Positions 1 to 12,683 of a stretch of DNA of 64,000 bases are shown here, one piece after another. How positions within the stretch are numbered: position 1 is the stretch's first letter; every line of letters starts with the position of its first letter. Source of the DNA: Hemibagrus wyckioides (lineage: Eukaryota > Chordata > Actinopteri > Siluriformes > Bagridae). Position numbers and translations under genes: made by a program. The notes below the pieces were generated by a model, which was not told the DNA's origin, made no database searches, and saw only the letters and a program-made list of their open reading frames with translations. The stretch spans positions 5,911,780-5,975,779 of the forward strand of contig NC_080710.1 of the NCBI RefSeq assembly GCF_019097595.1, in the 5' to 3' direction.

Positions 1-300
1 TTTGCCATCAGGTAGATGGTACAGATCATTAAAAACAAGGACAAATAGATTCAGGAACAGCTTCTATTCCACACGCAATAGAACTAAAACATAACACGCT
101 GCTATTTAAAACATGGGATTGTGCAATGGATGACTGAATGTATGGTTGTGTTTTTTTTTTTTTTCACTCTAATCTAATTTTATGTAAATACTATTTTTTT
201 TAGCTATTTTTATGCTCCTTTTTTAGTTTTATAATATAATGAGATTTCATTGTTCATGTTACAATGACAATAAAGACATTCATTCACTCATTCATTCATT
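1..300 (+). repeat. LINE 3' tail (L2/CR1-like)
   Basis: The stretch reads like the last part of a fish non-LTR retrotransposon. The degenerate coding end (the bases around 30-70 resemble the usual ORF2 end with 'acaaatagattcaggaacag') is followed by an AT-rich 3' UTR, a 'caataaag' motif near 270, and an imperfect tandem 'cattcatt' tail at 279-300. It is cut by the window edge. No open frame of useful length remains. The family is assigned from the tail style only. Confidence 0.5.
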
Positions 301-639
301 CTGTTACTGTCAGGACAGTGAAGAAATGGACAACGGAGGCTGAAGAATAGATTTGAGGAAACGGACTGGAATCGAGGAAAAGTCCCAACGTGAAGGAAGT
401 GTGCTGTGAAATGAGGATCAGCACCTTCAGTGGCTACTAACCAAGGAAATGATAGAGGAGAACCAATAACACTCACTTACTTTATTAAATACATCTCATA
501 AACTCACATTTTAAAACAACTCACTGTTTGTCATTGTATTGCCGAGCAACTTTTAATAGTGCAATGCTGGGAAGTTCAGTGAATCTCTACTTGGAAAAAA
601 AAATATGTGGTCATATTGCATTACCACACGGTTTCTTGA
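301..639. other. Intergenic, nothing recognised
   Basis: No coding signal or clear repeat was seen here. The 62-codon minus-strand frame that enters it has no recognisable motif. Confidence 0.5.
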
Positions 640-1110
640 GAAGTCAGTTATGTTGAAACATAACCACAAACTTATCAGGGCTGCATGAAATGACAGCATT
701 AGCTGCTAGCTGAGCAAAGAAAATGAGCCATTTGCCAAAAGCGTCATTACTCATCCAGAGTCAAACTGACATCTCATTTCTCACCTCTTTCTTGCAAAAC
801 ATCAGTCTTTTACCAAATTTGCTAATATATGGTGGTGCCATATTTGCGTTCCCATTATGTCGATTGTTTATTGCTGTGTGTGATCTTGATCTACGACATC
901 TTTGTTTTTATAAATTAAGTACAGTCTGCTGTTAAGCAGTTTACTGACTCATTTATCAAATACTACAGAAACCTGTGGTTTACAAAACAGGTGTGTATGT
1001 CATGTCAGAGGTGCTTTACCCAGCAGTATGGATTATGACTATTTCTCCATTTTTGAACATTTAGTTTTTGATGTTGTTGAACAGGGAAGTCAGTAACACC
1101 CAGGTGAGAA
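640..1110 (+). pseudogene. Orphan 5' exons of a chemokine-receptor copy
   Basis: This segment resembles the regions upstream of genes A and C. It has the 'cataaccacaa...' block (about 659), the 'gcattagctgctagctg' block (about 696) and a sequence like exon 2 that ends in 'cacccag|gtgagaac' with the donor after 1103. The candidate start at about 1071 gives a phase-0 end, unlike the phase-2 end of every working copy. A second ATG at about 1029 runs into a stop before the donor. No seven-helix exon follows before gene A. I read it as a relic of an extra copy, but it could also act as an alternative 5' leader for gene A. Confidence 0.5.
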
Positions 1111-3710
1111 CGTGTTACATTAAAAAAAACTGAAGGCAGTTTGATTCACTTACAGAAAATCTGCTGTTATACTTTGTTTTATTTCAACTATTCATGTAAT
1201 TAAGCCATTGTCAGTGGCTTTGTGACAAGCAGATGAGAGATCTATATCTAAGACATCATCATGAAACCAGATCCACCCTTTGTCAAAAAAATCTTTCATA
1301 ATAGGTTTGAAACCAATAACAAACCAAGTATGAATATGAATAAATCACTGCATTGTTTATATAATAGAACAATATTTAATAAAGTACTTGAGCTTGTATT
1401 GACCTCTAGACATAATTTTGATTTTGTTTTTTGTTTCACTTTCTGAGCCATCATTTATTTCTGGGTTATTTTATGTACAATCTTTATGAAATCCCAGTTA
1501 GTTCCATGTTTTAACATAAGATCTAACACCAGAAAGAGTTCAAGTGGGGTGCTTACTTGTGTAAAGGGACTGTGCTGATATAGCTAAAAAAAAACATTTA
1601 ATAATAATGTAGGAAAAGCTTTAATATTTACCCTTCCTGGGTTCTGACAAGACGTGGTGCTTAGTCATCCTCATTATACATGATACATGACAGGTCAAAA
1701 TCCTTGTATGATTTCAATAATTAAATAGATATATGATGCAGTTTATTAAGATTATTTTGACTAAGGTGCAATACATCTAGTGAGCTGTCATTCTGTAGGC
1801 AATAACACTGTTCTGTTGTTATATTTCTGTTAAATGATGTAGTTAGGAAAATGCACTTCAGTAAATTTCTTTCTCATGACATATTATGAAATGAAAGCAA
1901 TTCTTGGAAGGTGATACAAAACCTGTGTCAGAATACACATACAACCTTAATACAGTAGTTGAAAAGCAGAACAACAAAGCAGAAGAATGTCTAGATTCTC
2001 AGTATTCATAAAGAAGCACTATTATGTTTATTATGTTAAAGAGATTATGTTGAAAGATGACTTGCTGCTTTTGTCGAGATTCCAAAGTTTTTTTGGTTAA
2101 TCTGACATCATAGGTCACATGGCAATGCCAATCTAGTGTGTCCAGATTATATTCAATCTACACACATATATATGGATCAGTACATTCTCTATTAATGGCC
2201 AAGCAGTATGCACTGAATCGAATGCAGTAGGTCTTGAATCAAATGAAGTAGGTACTGAACTGAGTGCAGTAGTTAATTAATTGAATGCATTAGTACTGAA
2301 TTGAAAGCAGTAAGTACTGGCACAGAAAGACACTTTCCCCCTTTCTTTCTTTTTTTAAGGGTTAGTTGATTGTTATTTGATTTTTTTTTGCGGATTCTGT
2401 GGATCTTTCTATTTTTATACACTTTATTTAATTCTTCTTTTACACAAACAGCAATACTTTGGCAACAGACAAAGACATGAAACAGAAACTTAGTCATATT
2501 CATCAACACTGCGCTGAATCAAAAGGCTTAGTATGGAGGGACAGTGGACATTGAGCATGTTCTGCACACTGAATGAGCTGAGATACAGATTAAATATAGT
2601 GGGTATGTGATTGTCTGATCAAGTCCAGCTGTGGGTGATCAGTAAGTCAGTGAACATAAACATGACAGTCTCAGTGGTTGTTGTGCTACAGTTCTCTGCA
2701 GCCATGTTTGTAGGTTGCAGTGTACATGTTTCTAGGGTGCTGTGTTGTGTAACACTTCTGTTTTTTGAAATACAGCATAGAAAATATTCACTTTTAACTG
2801 AACAGAGTGAGATGGGCGTGATTAAGACATCAGAGCTGCAGTTAAAAAATAGAAATTTTATTTAACACCATCTGACCAAACAGAATTGAGCATTCTAGAG
2901 CACTGATATGAACCTAGAGAACCCAGAGGATCTACTGAACTAGGTGTTCATCCTTAGACCTTTTTTTAACTGAGAGAAATTGTGGAATGCTACTAGGTTA
3001 ACATATCAAATGTACCAGTGAATGAGGTACTTACCATGAGGTTCATGAAAGTAACTTTTACATTAAGGATAATATTTCAACTTAATATATATCATTTCCA
3101 TGTAACAATTCTATATAAATCTTTTAACATTTACATTCACTTTTTGCCTTGAATTTTGAAATATTTCTATTCAACTTATAAGTTACTGTATAGTTGTGTT
3201 TAAAATGAGAACTAAAGAATTATGATCTGAAATATGTCACAAATATGTATCTCAATATATCAAAATGGCCTGAAATATATATTTATAAAAAAAAAAACAG
3301 TGAGAAAAACAGTTTTTACCCACAAGCTAGTATTAGTTAATTACATACAGTGAGTAATGAGCAGAATCGAAATGTAGGAATTAGAGAACATTAGAAGTAA
3401 GGAATAGAAGTAAGGATTTGATTTTACAGTAACATTATGCTCCAAAGTGCTCTATTTCTCTTACACCACAGCAGTTTCCCAACATTTACAATATATTACC
3501 TTCAGTAGCTGTGAATGATTCAATAATCGACATAACGAACAGATTAGAGGATTCAGCCGTGCTGTGGCGTAGATTCTATTCAGTTAAATCTTCTATTAAA
3601 CCAGTCACACTTGACTGCTTGTCTTTGGTGTACACTTTCCTTTTTATTCACTGTTGAAAAGGTTGAGAAATTTTGTTTTATCTCTTGCTGCACATCTCAT
3701 TGCCACAGCT
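1111..3710. other. Intergenic between 5' relic and gene A
   Basis: This is AT-rich sequence with only short open frames that match nothing I know. The one structured part is an imperfect tandem repeat near 2204-2320. A segment around 1840-1920 ('cattatgaaatgaaagca') resembles the far 3' flank near 60470. No receptor exon or RNA gene was seen. Confidence 0.45.
2204..2325. repeat. Degenerate minisatellite, about 25-bp units
   Basis: Variants of 'actgaat-gaa-gcagtaggt' recur about five times with substitutions and small length changes. The array is old and imperfect and has no coding sense. Confidence 0.55.
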
Positions 3711-3734
3711 TTTTCCTGAGAACTCAGAAGAGCT

Positions 3735-3936
3735 AACATAACCACAACCTCAGTGCTGCTGCATAAAGAGAGCATTAGCTGTTAGCTGGGCAAACTAATG
3801 AAGTGCTAAGCGTCATACATGTCTCCATAGAGCCCCACACTCATCAGAAAAACAGAAGTAAGAAAACCAGAAACCTCAATCACCAACATCACATTCAGGT
3901 TGATGCTGACTGACAAAGAAGTATATTTTCGAAGTT
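3735..3936 (+). promoter_or_regulatory. Gene A promoter-proximal block and probable non-coding exon 1
   Basis: Blocks at 3739 ('cataaccacaacc'), 3771 ('agcattagctgttagctggg') and 3845 ('cagaaaaacagaagtaagaaaaccag') recur in the same order upstream of genes C, F and G. In all of them the block ends at a strong donor, here 'gaagtt|gtaagtatt' with the donor after 3936. The following intron ends at a pyrimidine tract and 'ccacag' (4211) just before the exon that holds the start codon. I infer an untranslated first exon. The transcription start is not visible and there is no clear TATA box. Confidence 0.5.
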
Positions 3937-4243
3937 GTAAGTATTTTGGCAACATTTTTTCCCCAGATACCTCCCCCTTTTATTTGATCCATCTGCAACA
4001 TTAATGCTGATTGCTGTTTGTTGTTGATTTTGTTGATTACTTTTCATCTCATTTTTTCTTCATCTTCAGTGCTAAGGCTTTCACTTTTTTTAAGTTCAGA
4101 TGCAACTTATTGGATCATTTATTGAGCTGACATTTACCAAATGGTGCAAAAAATCTGCGGTGAACAAAACAAGTGTACTTGACACAGCTATTTTTTTCCT
4201 TTTTCTATATTTTAACCACAGTCTGTGTAGAGTTTCATGCTGA

Positions 4244-6989
4244 ATGGCAACGATGTCGAACAACAGCACCACGTTATGGGATGACATGACACCCAGGTGA
4301 GAACTTCAGATTCAGATTTATGACCAGGTCATTTGCAGATTTAGCCTTTTTTTATCCTCAATTTTTTAATATGTTATTTCTACATGAGGCCTTCATATGG
4401 CAGCACATTTATATGTGAAGGATAAACATTTATTAAAGGATTTTTGGATTATTTGTCTTTAATTAAGAGAGAGAAGTCTAAAGGTTGATAATCTTGCTTG
4501 GATTACGTAAGGGCATGTTTCATAAAGTCTTGAGAAATTTTCTACAAGGATTGCATTTGTCATCTTACTTGTCATCTTACATTTGGGGAAGTTGATTTAT
4601 TTGCTTGTAAATACAAGTAAAGAAAAGAAAGTCTAAATCTAAAGTGACCAATCCAACTACGGTTGTTCTAACTATCCAACTAAAGAACTAAACATTTGAA
4701 TTTATTATACTATGCATACCTTTTACAACTGGCTCAACTAATAGCTTGAGAGATAAGAAAAAAAAGAGTTTACATTAACAGCATTAATAAATTGCTGTCT
4801 AATGATAATTAAAACTTTCTTCTTCTTAGTACAAATTAGTCAATCATGTTTATTTTGATATAAGCCTATTGTAAATTCTCTAACATTTATTATAAGGTTT
4901 TTATTAAAAAGACCACATTAATGGACTATTAAAATGAGGGAGAAAAAAACAGGCAACTTCCGGTGTTTATGTGCTTTTTGAAACTCTCTACAGTGATGAA
5001 ATATACAGAAACGGATGTGGTAGAAAGAATACTTGATCAAGATTAGATGTGCTGATGAGAATTCTCTACTTTAATATTATTATTTCCTAGAATCTTTCTT
5101 TAAAATCATTTAAATTTTGGTTTATATTTTTTGGTAGTCAACATAATTAAATGAGGTTCCTGCAAATAGCTTCTTTTTTTTTTTTTTTAAGCAAGGAAAC
5201 AAACAAATGTATTATTTAATAAAGAAACTTAAAGTTGTGTGTCATATTCAGAGTTTGGTGACTTAAATCGAAATGGTGCAGCTATTTCTATGCGTAGAAC
5301 ATTGTTCATATTCAGAGTCAGGTTAAACAGCTGCTTAAGTCAGTTTTCGGGTTGTTCATTAAGACCATGCGAGATTTTTCATAAGTTGATGCATCAGTGT
5401 CTACATCACCTGCTTTTATAAAAAAAAATTATGTTCAAGGCACAGACAGTTATTGGGAAACATAAAACCAAACCTAACCTTAAAATAAAACCAAACACAA
5501 AATCATGGTCATGAAATCATAACATGCATTTTTAACTCCTAAATTTGTTTTGGTTTTGTCAGTTGAATTTTAAAAACATCATTTTGCTTATCAGATATAT
5601 TTTCTTTCCTATGGTTTGAATGATAAGCTGACAAATTATTCATCTGCTACACTTGCACCTCATTTAAGGATCTCTAGTTAAGATGCTGTCTCCTCCAATG
5701 CACTCCATGTGAAAGGGATTTTAAAGGGATGATGATTTTTAAATTATGATATAATACTGCAAGATTTTAATATTCTAAAGATTTTTCAGTGAATTTACTG
5801 TACATAACATCAACATACTCAGATTCCACGCTTCATGAGTAACTCTCACAGAACATTTATCCTTGGTTACATCTACATTAAGTATTGTGCAGTATTAAAT
5901 CTTAACTGTATTAACTTAATGGCTTCACATGTCCTAAAACTGACTCTTCTCTCAACTTTCAGCATCACCCTAACAACTGAAGATTTTGTAATAGATCCTG
6001 ATGGAGCCCCATGTGTATATGAAATCCATGCAAGCCGTTTTGTCCCAGTGCTCTACTCGCTGTTCTTTGTGGTCGGCTTCCTGGGCAACATGCTGGTGCT
6101 GTGGGTGATCCTGAGATGTGCTCATATGAAAAGCATGACTGACGTGTCTCTCCTGAACCTGGCCATCGCTGACCTTCTACTAATCTTCACTCTCCCCTTC
6201 CTGGCTCACCATGCTAGAGGTAGCTGGGTTTTTGGTAATGGCATGTGCAAGCTGGTCCTTGGTGTGTACTACATCGGATTTTACTCTGGCATTTTCTTTA
6301 TCGTGTTGATGAGCATAGACAGATACTTGGCTATTGTCCATGCTGTGTTTGCCCTGAGAATCCGCACAAAGGCTTGTGGGATTTTAGCCAGCATGGCTAT
6401 TTGGATTGCAGCTATTGCAGCATCATTTCCTGAGCTACTGTACCTTGGGGTCGAAAATAACGTGACTACAGTTTGTAGTGCTTATCCAAAGAATGATGAC
6501 CACAATGATGTTAGAAGTTCAGCCTTCATAAAAATGAACATTTTGGGCCTGCTATTTCCGCTGATTATTGTGGGATTTTGCTACTCGATGGTGCTCCAGA
6601 GGCTTCAGACCCTTCGTACATCAAGAAAACTGGCCATCCGGCTTGTTGTCACGGTCATGGTGGTCTTCTTCTTCTGTTGGACACCGTACAACATTGCAGC
6701 ATTCCTCAAAGTACTGGAGCTGAAGGGAATTTTGGAGCCAGAATGTGAGCTCAGCAAAAAGATACAGCTGATGCTGCAAGCCACTGAAGCCATAGCGTAC
6801 TCACACAGCTGCCTTAATCCTTTCCTCTACGTGTTTGTGGGGGAAAAGTTCAGGAGGCACCTCTCCAGGCTCCTCCTCCAGACACCATGCGTCCATGTTC
6901 AGTGTATGAAGATCTACATGACCCGGGCCGCATCATCTGTGTATTCTTCACAGACTACAAGTGTAGACGAACGCTCACTTGGCATCTGA
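4244..6989 (+). CDS. Chemokine receptor A (CCR-like GPCR), two coding exons
   Basis: Class A GPCR of the CC chemokine-receptor type, expected in the leukocyte plasma membrane, binding chemokines and signalling through Gi. Coding exons: 4244-4296 (17 codons plus 2 nt, donor 'cccag|gtgag') and 5963-6989 (acceptor 'ctttcag|c'), giving about 359 residues. A longer frame that opens at 5835 reads through intron sequence, so I reject that start. Hallmarks in exon 3: GNMLVLW in helix 1, LNLAIADLL in helix 2, the TLPF turn, Cys before helix 3, DRYLAIVHAVFALRIR after helix 3, CWTPYN in helix 6, TEAIAYSHSCLNPFLY in helix 7, then VGEKFRR. Cysteines in the N-terminus (APC), second loop (TVCSAYP) and third loop (PEC) can form the two usual disulfides. 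Exon 2 carries NNST and the second loop NVT as glycosylation sites. It is the most distinct copy at the N-terminus: it lacks the tyrosine-rich EEYDY motif of the F/G type. The exact orthologue is unresolved. Confidence 0.88.
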
Positions 6990-7689
6990 ATGGAGGAACA
7001 TGAAATCTTTTTTTTTTTTTAAAACTCAGCTTTTAAATGTACATTCAGTTTATATGTCCTAGTGAAAATGAGGAAAATGAGAATTTGTATTTGTGTTATA
7101 TATCAATCCATTTAGGTAAATAAGGAGTAAAATTTTCATTAATGTGGTACCCTGGCACCTGGAAATGATTTCAATGGCATAAATAGACTGTAATTACATT
7201 TTAGATTAAAGCCTGGATTTTACTTGATTTAAACTCCAACACAAGATTGCTACTGATGGTTGATTGATTGATCTCACAATTATATAGCATATTTACTATA
7301 GTATACTTAGTATATATAGTATATACTTAGTATACTATAGTATATACTATACTACTATTATATACATTTCTTGAGAAAAAATGCTTATTATCTTGTTACC
7401 CCTCATGTAGCATTCAAATATAAGAAAGTGTCTGTCTTGTATCCCAGTTTTTGGCTCACCTACTTTCTAATAGCAGATCCAAGTTTTCTGGAGACACAGC
7501 TCAAACACTGCCAACCATCACGATGACAGTGGAAACTGTCTCTTGACTGAAGGTAAGCTTTTGCTCTGACATGCCATCTAGTGGATGTGACTTTGATCCC
7601 TTATAGGTTACATTCATATTAAATATTCAGGTAAATATGCCAAAACTGTCCACTTATGTGATTTACAGGTAACATTCCAAGATAAAGAT
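6990..7689. other. Gene A 3' flank with AT palindromes
   Basis: This is the 3' UTR and flank. An AT-rich stretch at about 7290-7370 has repeated 'agtatac/gtatact' palindromes that could form hairpins. The sequence at about 7560-7620 ('gacatgccatctagtgga') resembles the receptor 3' flanks near 33505. No gene was seen. Confidence 0.5.
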
Positions 7690-8040
7690 TTGTCCTAATG
7701 TTAAAAAGTGTATGCTTGAGGCTCCCACCTCAGTGACAAGGATTGTTATATATAACACCATCCCTACAGTGAAACATGCTGGTGGTGAAATCATGTGTTA
7801 AATCATTAAAATTAGTTCCGGATTAAAAAAAAGGTTGTGATTGCATACTAATTCACCCCCATTGTTGTGAAACCCCTAAATTAGTTCGGGCTCCCCCAGC
7901 TGCCATCACCAAGCCACATAATTAGTTTAGTATTATGGGCTTGTTTAATATAGAGTTACGACAAACAATCAAGAATTAAGCCTATTTTAGTTCCAGGTTG
8001 AAACACTACAGGGAGGGTTAAATACTTATGGTAGCCAACG
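7690..8040. mobile_element. Ancient Tc1-like transposon fragment
   Basis: The phrase 'ccctacagtgaaacatgctggtgg' at about 7766 is the usual transposase-region text of fish Tc1 elements (the TVKHGGG segment). It is followed by degenerate 3'-end sequence, and no open frame remains. Related old fragments lie at 19735 and 33840. Confidence 0.5.
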
Positions 8041-8050
8041 AATGTAAATA

Positions 8051-9439
<1,389 letters not shown>

Positions 9440-10124
9440 TATGTGCTGTAAATATAGCTTTTTCAGAATGCAATAAAAAATGCAGTAAATGCCTTATTCC
9501 AAAGTTTTGCCATTATAATTCGGTGATGTCATTTATCAGACAATATTAATTAATATTCATATTAAATGTGATGCCTTATAAAGATTTCAGACAATAATAT
9601 TGTTTTGTAAACAGTTCTGCAAACTCATTGACCAATGTTTTTTTTTTTTCTTGAAGTCACATGGTGAAAGTTGTTTAATGTGATAAAAGTATCCCATCTG
9701 TAGAGATGTTTCTGGTTTTCTGTCAGACTGTTGCATTATGGTGTGCATGTTCTTATTTTTTTTTTAAATAATAATCTTGATTGTTTGCTTCTCTTTTTTT
9801 ACACTTCTTCCCATTAAGGTACCACCAGATCAAATATTTTATCTAGACATTTTTCTTGTTGCCAAAGCAGCTGCATTTGCAAATTGTGGCACATTAAAGT
9901 AGTAAATAAATAATGTATGATTTAAATGTGCATCCTTTTTCTCTTTTTACTTCAGTGTATTGAATTTACAGCAAAACATAATAGCAAATGTTAATTTTGC
10001 AAGTCCACAAGCTGAGAAGGGTGTGATTTAAAATGAAAGAGCAATTATTTATATAAGATTTTCATTTTAAAGTCTAGATTCTACCATAAATAAAAGAAAT
10101 CTCTACTTACAGAAAACCACAATA
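9440..10124. other. Intergenic; flank homologous to 60.66-60.82 kb
   Basis: No gene was seen. The part at about 9850-9975 ('ttgttgccaaagcagctgcat...gaatttacagca') matches the sequence at about 60688-60820 beyond gene G. That suggests both are remnants of the same receptor-gene 3' flank. Confidence 0.5.
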
Positions 10125-10746
10125 TCAGCAATGAAACAAATGTTATTGTTATTGCATTCTGTTCCAAAACGGGCTAATCCAAAGAATTGTGAAAAAGGTC
10201 AGGTGAGATGAAAACAAATAAATTCATAAACAAATGCACAAAAATAAAATTCAAACCAGTAAACAGGAAACAACAGCTCTTATTGGAAATTTTAGGAAAT
10301 GGCTGTGACAACAAATGTGGATGAGGGTGCCCTCTTTTTTTTTTGGCAATGAATTGTCCCAGGCAGATATGTCAGAACTTGGCTTTTAATGTGCAGCACC
10401 CAAAGAACTGGAATCCAACTAAAAACATTCTGGACAATTCATTCAATGTCACAAAGTACATCTACCAATACCACAAGGTTTGCAAACAGTATGATGACCC
10501 TGGAGATAGGTGCTGGGTTCCATCTAAAGACATACTGGACAATTAACCCATTATCAAATATCACAGCTATATCACCAGGCTAATGTATTCAGTATTTTAC
10601 ATTTAAATTTTATTTGTCACATACACAATCATACGACAGTACGACTTTCACCGAAATGCTTTTTATGACTGTCCTTGTTATATAAAAATAGTCAGATAAA
10701 AATAGAGTCAGAAGTTGAAAAATGGAAATAACAGTAATTCAAAATT
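10125..10746. repeat. Dispersed repeat, copy 1 (partner at 25016)
   Basis: Nearly the same sequence occurs at 25016-25610 in the same orientation. Shared landmarks are 'attgttattgc-ttctgttccaaaac', 'gtgaaaaaggtcaggtgag', 'gggtgccctct', 'aaaaacattctggacaattcatt' and 'tatttgtcacatacacaatcatacga'. A short frame is partly kept in both copies (NWNPTKNILDNS), but there is no recognisable domain. The last part resembles 3' ends of fish LINEs. Confidence 0.6.
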
Positions 10747-11149
10747 CAGTGCATCCTGAAAGTATTTACAGCGCCTCCTTTTTCCACATTTTATGTAACA
10801 GCCTTATTCCAAAATGGATTAAATTCATTATTTTCCTCAAGATTCTACAAATACCCCATAATGACAACGTGAAAGAAGTTTGTTTGAAATCTTTGCAAAT
10901 TTATTTCAATTACAAAATGGAAATATCACATGTACATAAGTATTCACAGCCTTTGCTCAACACTTTGTTGAAGGACCTTTGACACCAATTACAGCCTCAA
11001 GTCTTTTTGGGTATGATGCTACAAGCTTGGCACTATTTTTGGGCATTTTCTCCCATTCTTTTTTGCAGGACCTCTCAAGGTCCATCAGGTTGGATGGGGA
11101 GCGTCAGTCATATTCAATCGGGTTCAAGTCTGGGCTCTGGCTGGGTCAC

Positions 11150-11790
11150 TCAAGGACATTCACAGAGTTGTCCCGTAGCCACCCCTTTCTTCTTGGCTGT
11201 GTGCCTAGGGTCATTGTTCTGTTGGAAGATGAACCGTTGCCCCAGTCTGAGGTCCAGAGCACTTTGGAGCATGTTTTCATCAAGGATGTTTCTGTACATT
11301 GTTGCATTCATCTTTCCCTGACTAGTTCCCCAGTTCCTGCTGCTGAAAAACATCCCCAGAGCATGATGCTGCCACCACCATGCTTCACTGTAGGGATGGT
11401 ATTGGCCAGATGATGAGAGGTGCCTGGTTTCATGCATGACAAGACATGAGCTCAATCCTTCAGTTGCCTTTTGGCAAACTCTAGACCGGCTGTCATGTGA
11501 CTTTTACTAAGGAGTGACTTCTGTCTGGCCACTCTACCATACAGGCCTGATTGGTGGAGTGCTGCAGAGATGGTTGTTTTTCTGGAAGAGTCTCCTCTCT
11601 CCACAGAGAAACCCTGGAACTCTTTCAGTGTGACCCTCAGGTTCTTGGTCACCTCCCTGACTAAGGCCCTTCTCCCCTGATCACTTGGTTTGTCCGCTCT
11701 AGGAAGAGTCCTGAAGGTTCAAAACTTCTCCCACTTACAGGTGATGGAGGCCACTGTGCTCATTGGGACCAATGCTGCAGAAATTTTCGT
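11150..11790 (-). pseudogene. Tc1-type transposase, minus strand, broken
   Basis: Frames at 11452-11652 (TKNLRVTLKEFQ, then ISAALHQSGLYGR and LLSKSHMTAGLEFAKRQL) and 11150-11455 (an [15 protein letters not shown] stretch, then [39 protein letters not shown]) are consecutive parts of one Tc1 transposase. The upstream DNA-binding part is present near 11720-11790 in degraded form. Frame shifts and stops separate the pieces. The C-terminal catalytic part is lost after the HTA motif. Confidence 0.75.
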
Positions 11791-11820
11791 TACCCTTCCC
11801 CAAATCTGTGCTTCAATACA

Positions 11821-12660
11821 ATATGTACCAGAGTTGCTACCGGTTTGGTTCTCCCCCATTGTTCTTCTCTCTGTTCCTCTGCTGTTTCTGGTTCCTGCTT
11901 CTGTCCTGCTACAGGTGGAGGTCCTGCCAATCACAGTTGCCTGGGGTGGCTCAACTTGGACAAATCAGGAGCAATAACCGGACCAGGGGAGGCAGAGACT
12001 GATGTATATAAGCATCTCTCCGTGAAGCCTCAGTCTCCATTTTTTCTTGTTTGTTTCCTGAGGGGGCTTTTTTTGTTTTCCTTTGATGAGAATGATTATT
12101 GCTATCTTTGCTATCTTAGCTTATTGTTTGCTAATTTGCTAACTCTGTTAATTATACCTGTTAACACTTTGTCTGGCTAGCCTTACTTACTCTGTTAACT
12201 CTGTTAGTGTATTGTTCGTTAGCTTTGCTAACTCTGCTAATCGCGCTAGCCTGTGAGGAAACCTTACTAGTCCTGGTAACTTTGCATCCTTGTGTGTTCT
12301 ACTAGCTCGCATGTTTTTGAGAACAGGTAAGAATGTGCATGTACCTACGTTTCACCAGGTAGGTATGCCAGCTGTTTAGATACCCTAGGTTATAGGGCAG
12401 GTGCCACCCCCTGTATTTATGCTTATTTTAGCTTAGACCAGTGTAGTTTTGTAGTGCTATTAGATAAGTTAGCTGCTAAAATGCAACCTAGGGTAGTCTT
12501 CAGTTTTCTTATGTTCTTTTCTTTGACACTGCCCACGTTCTCTTACCTCGTGAGTCTAGACCCCTGTTTGTTTGTTTATTTTTATTTTTGTTTCTGGCGT
12601 CTTGTTGTCAACCATGTTTTACAATAAAAATTAAATCCCATCTTTCATATTCCAACATGT
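11821..12660 (+). mobile_element. LTR-like insertion (possible solo LTR)
   Basis: This roughly 840-bp unit interrupts the Tc1 copy. It has LTR-like order: a start near 'tgtaccag', a TATA-like 'gtatataagc' at about 12004, a thymine-rich leader, and a poly(A) signal 'aataaaaatt' at about 12625 just before a 'caaca' end. I cannot confirm a target-site duplication. The inside frames (11690-12180) have no retroviral motif. The LTR call rests on layout only. Confidence 0.4.
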
Positions 12661-12683
12661 CTTGGTTTGTGCTCTGACATGCA

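Noticed and set aside
1029..1096. Short N-terminus-like reading starting MDYDYFS in the 5' relic
   Set aside because: It resembles a receptor N-terminus but meets a stop before the donor and does not join any exon in frame.
5835..5962. Upstream part of the long open frame of gene A as coding sequence
   Set aside because: It lies before a good acceptor (5962), has no match in the other copies, and the conserved start exon at 4244 joins in phase at 5963.
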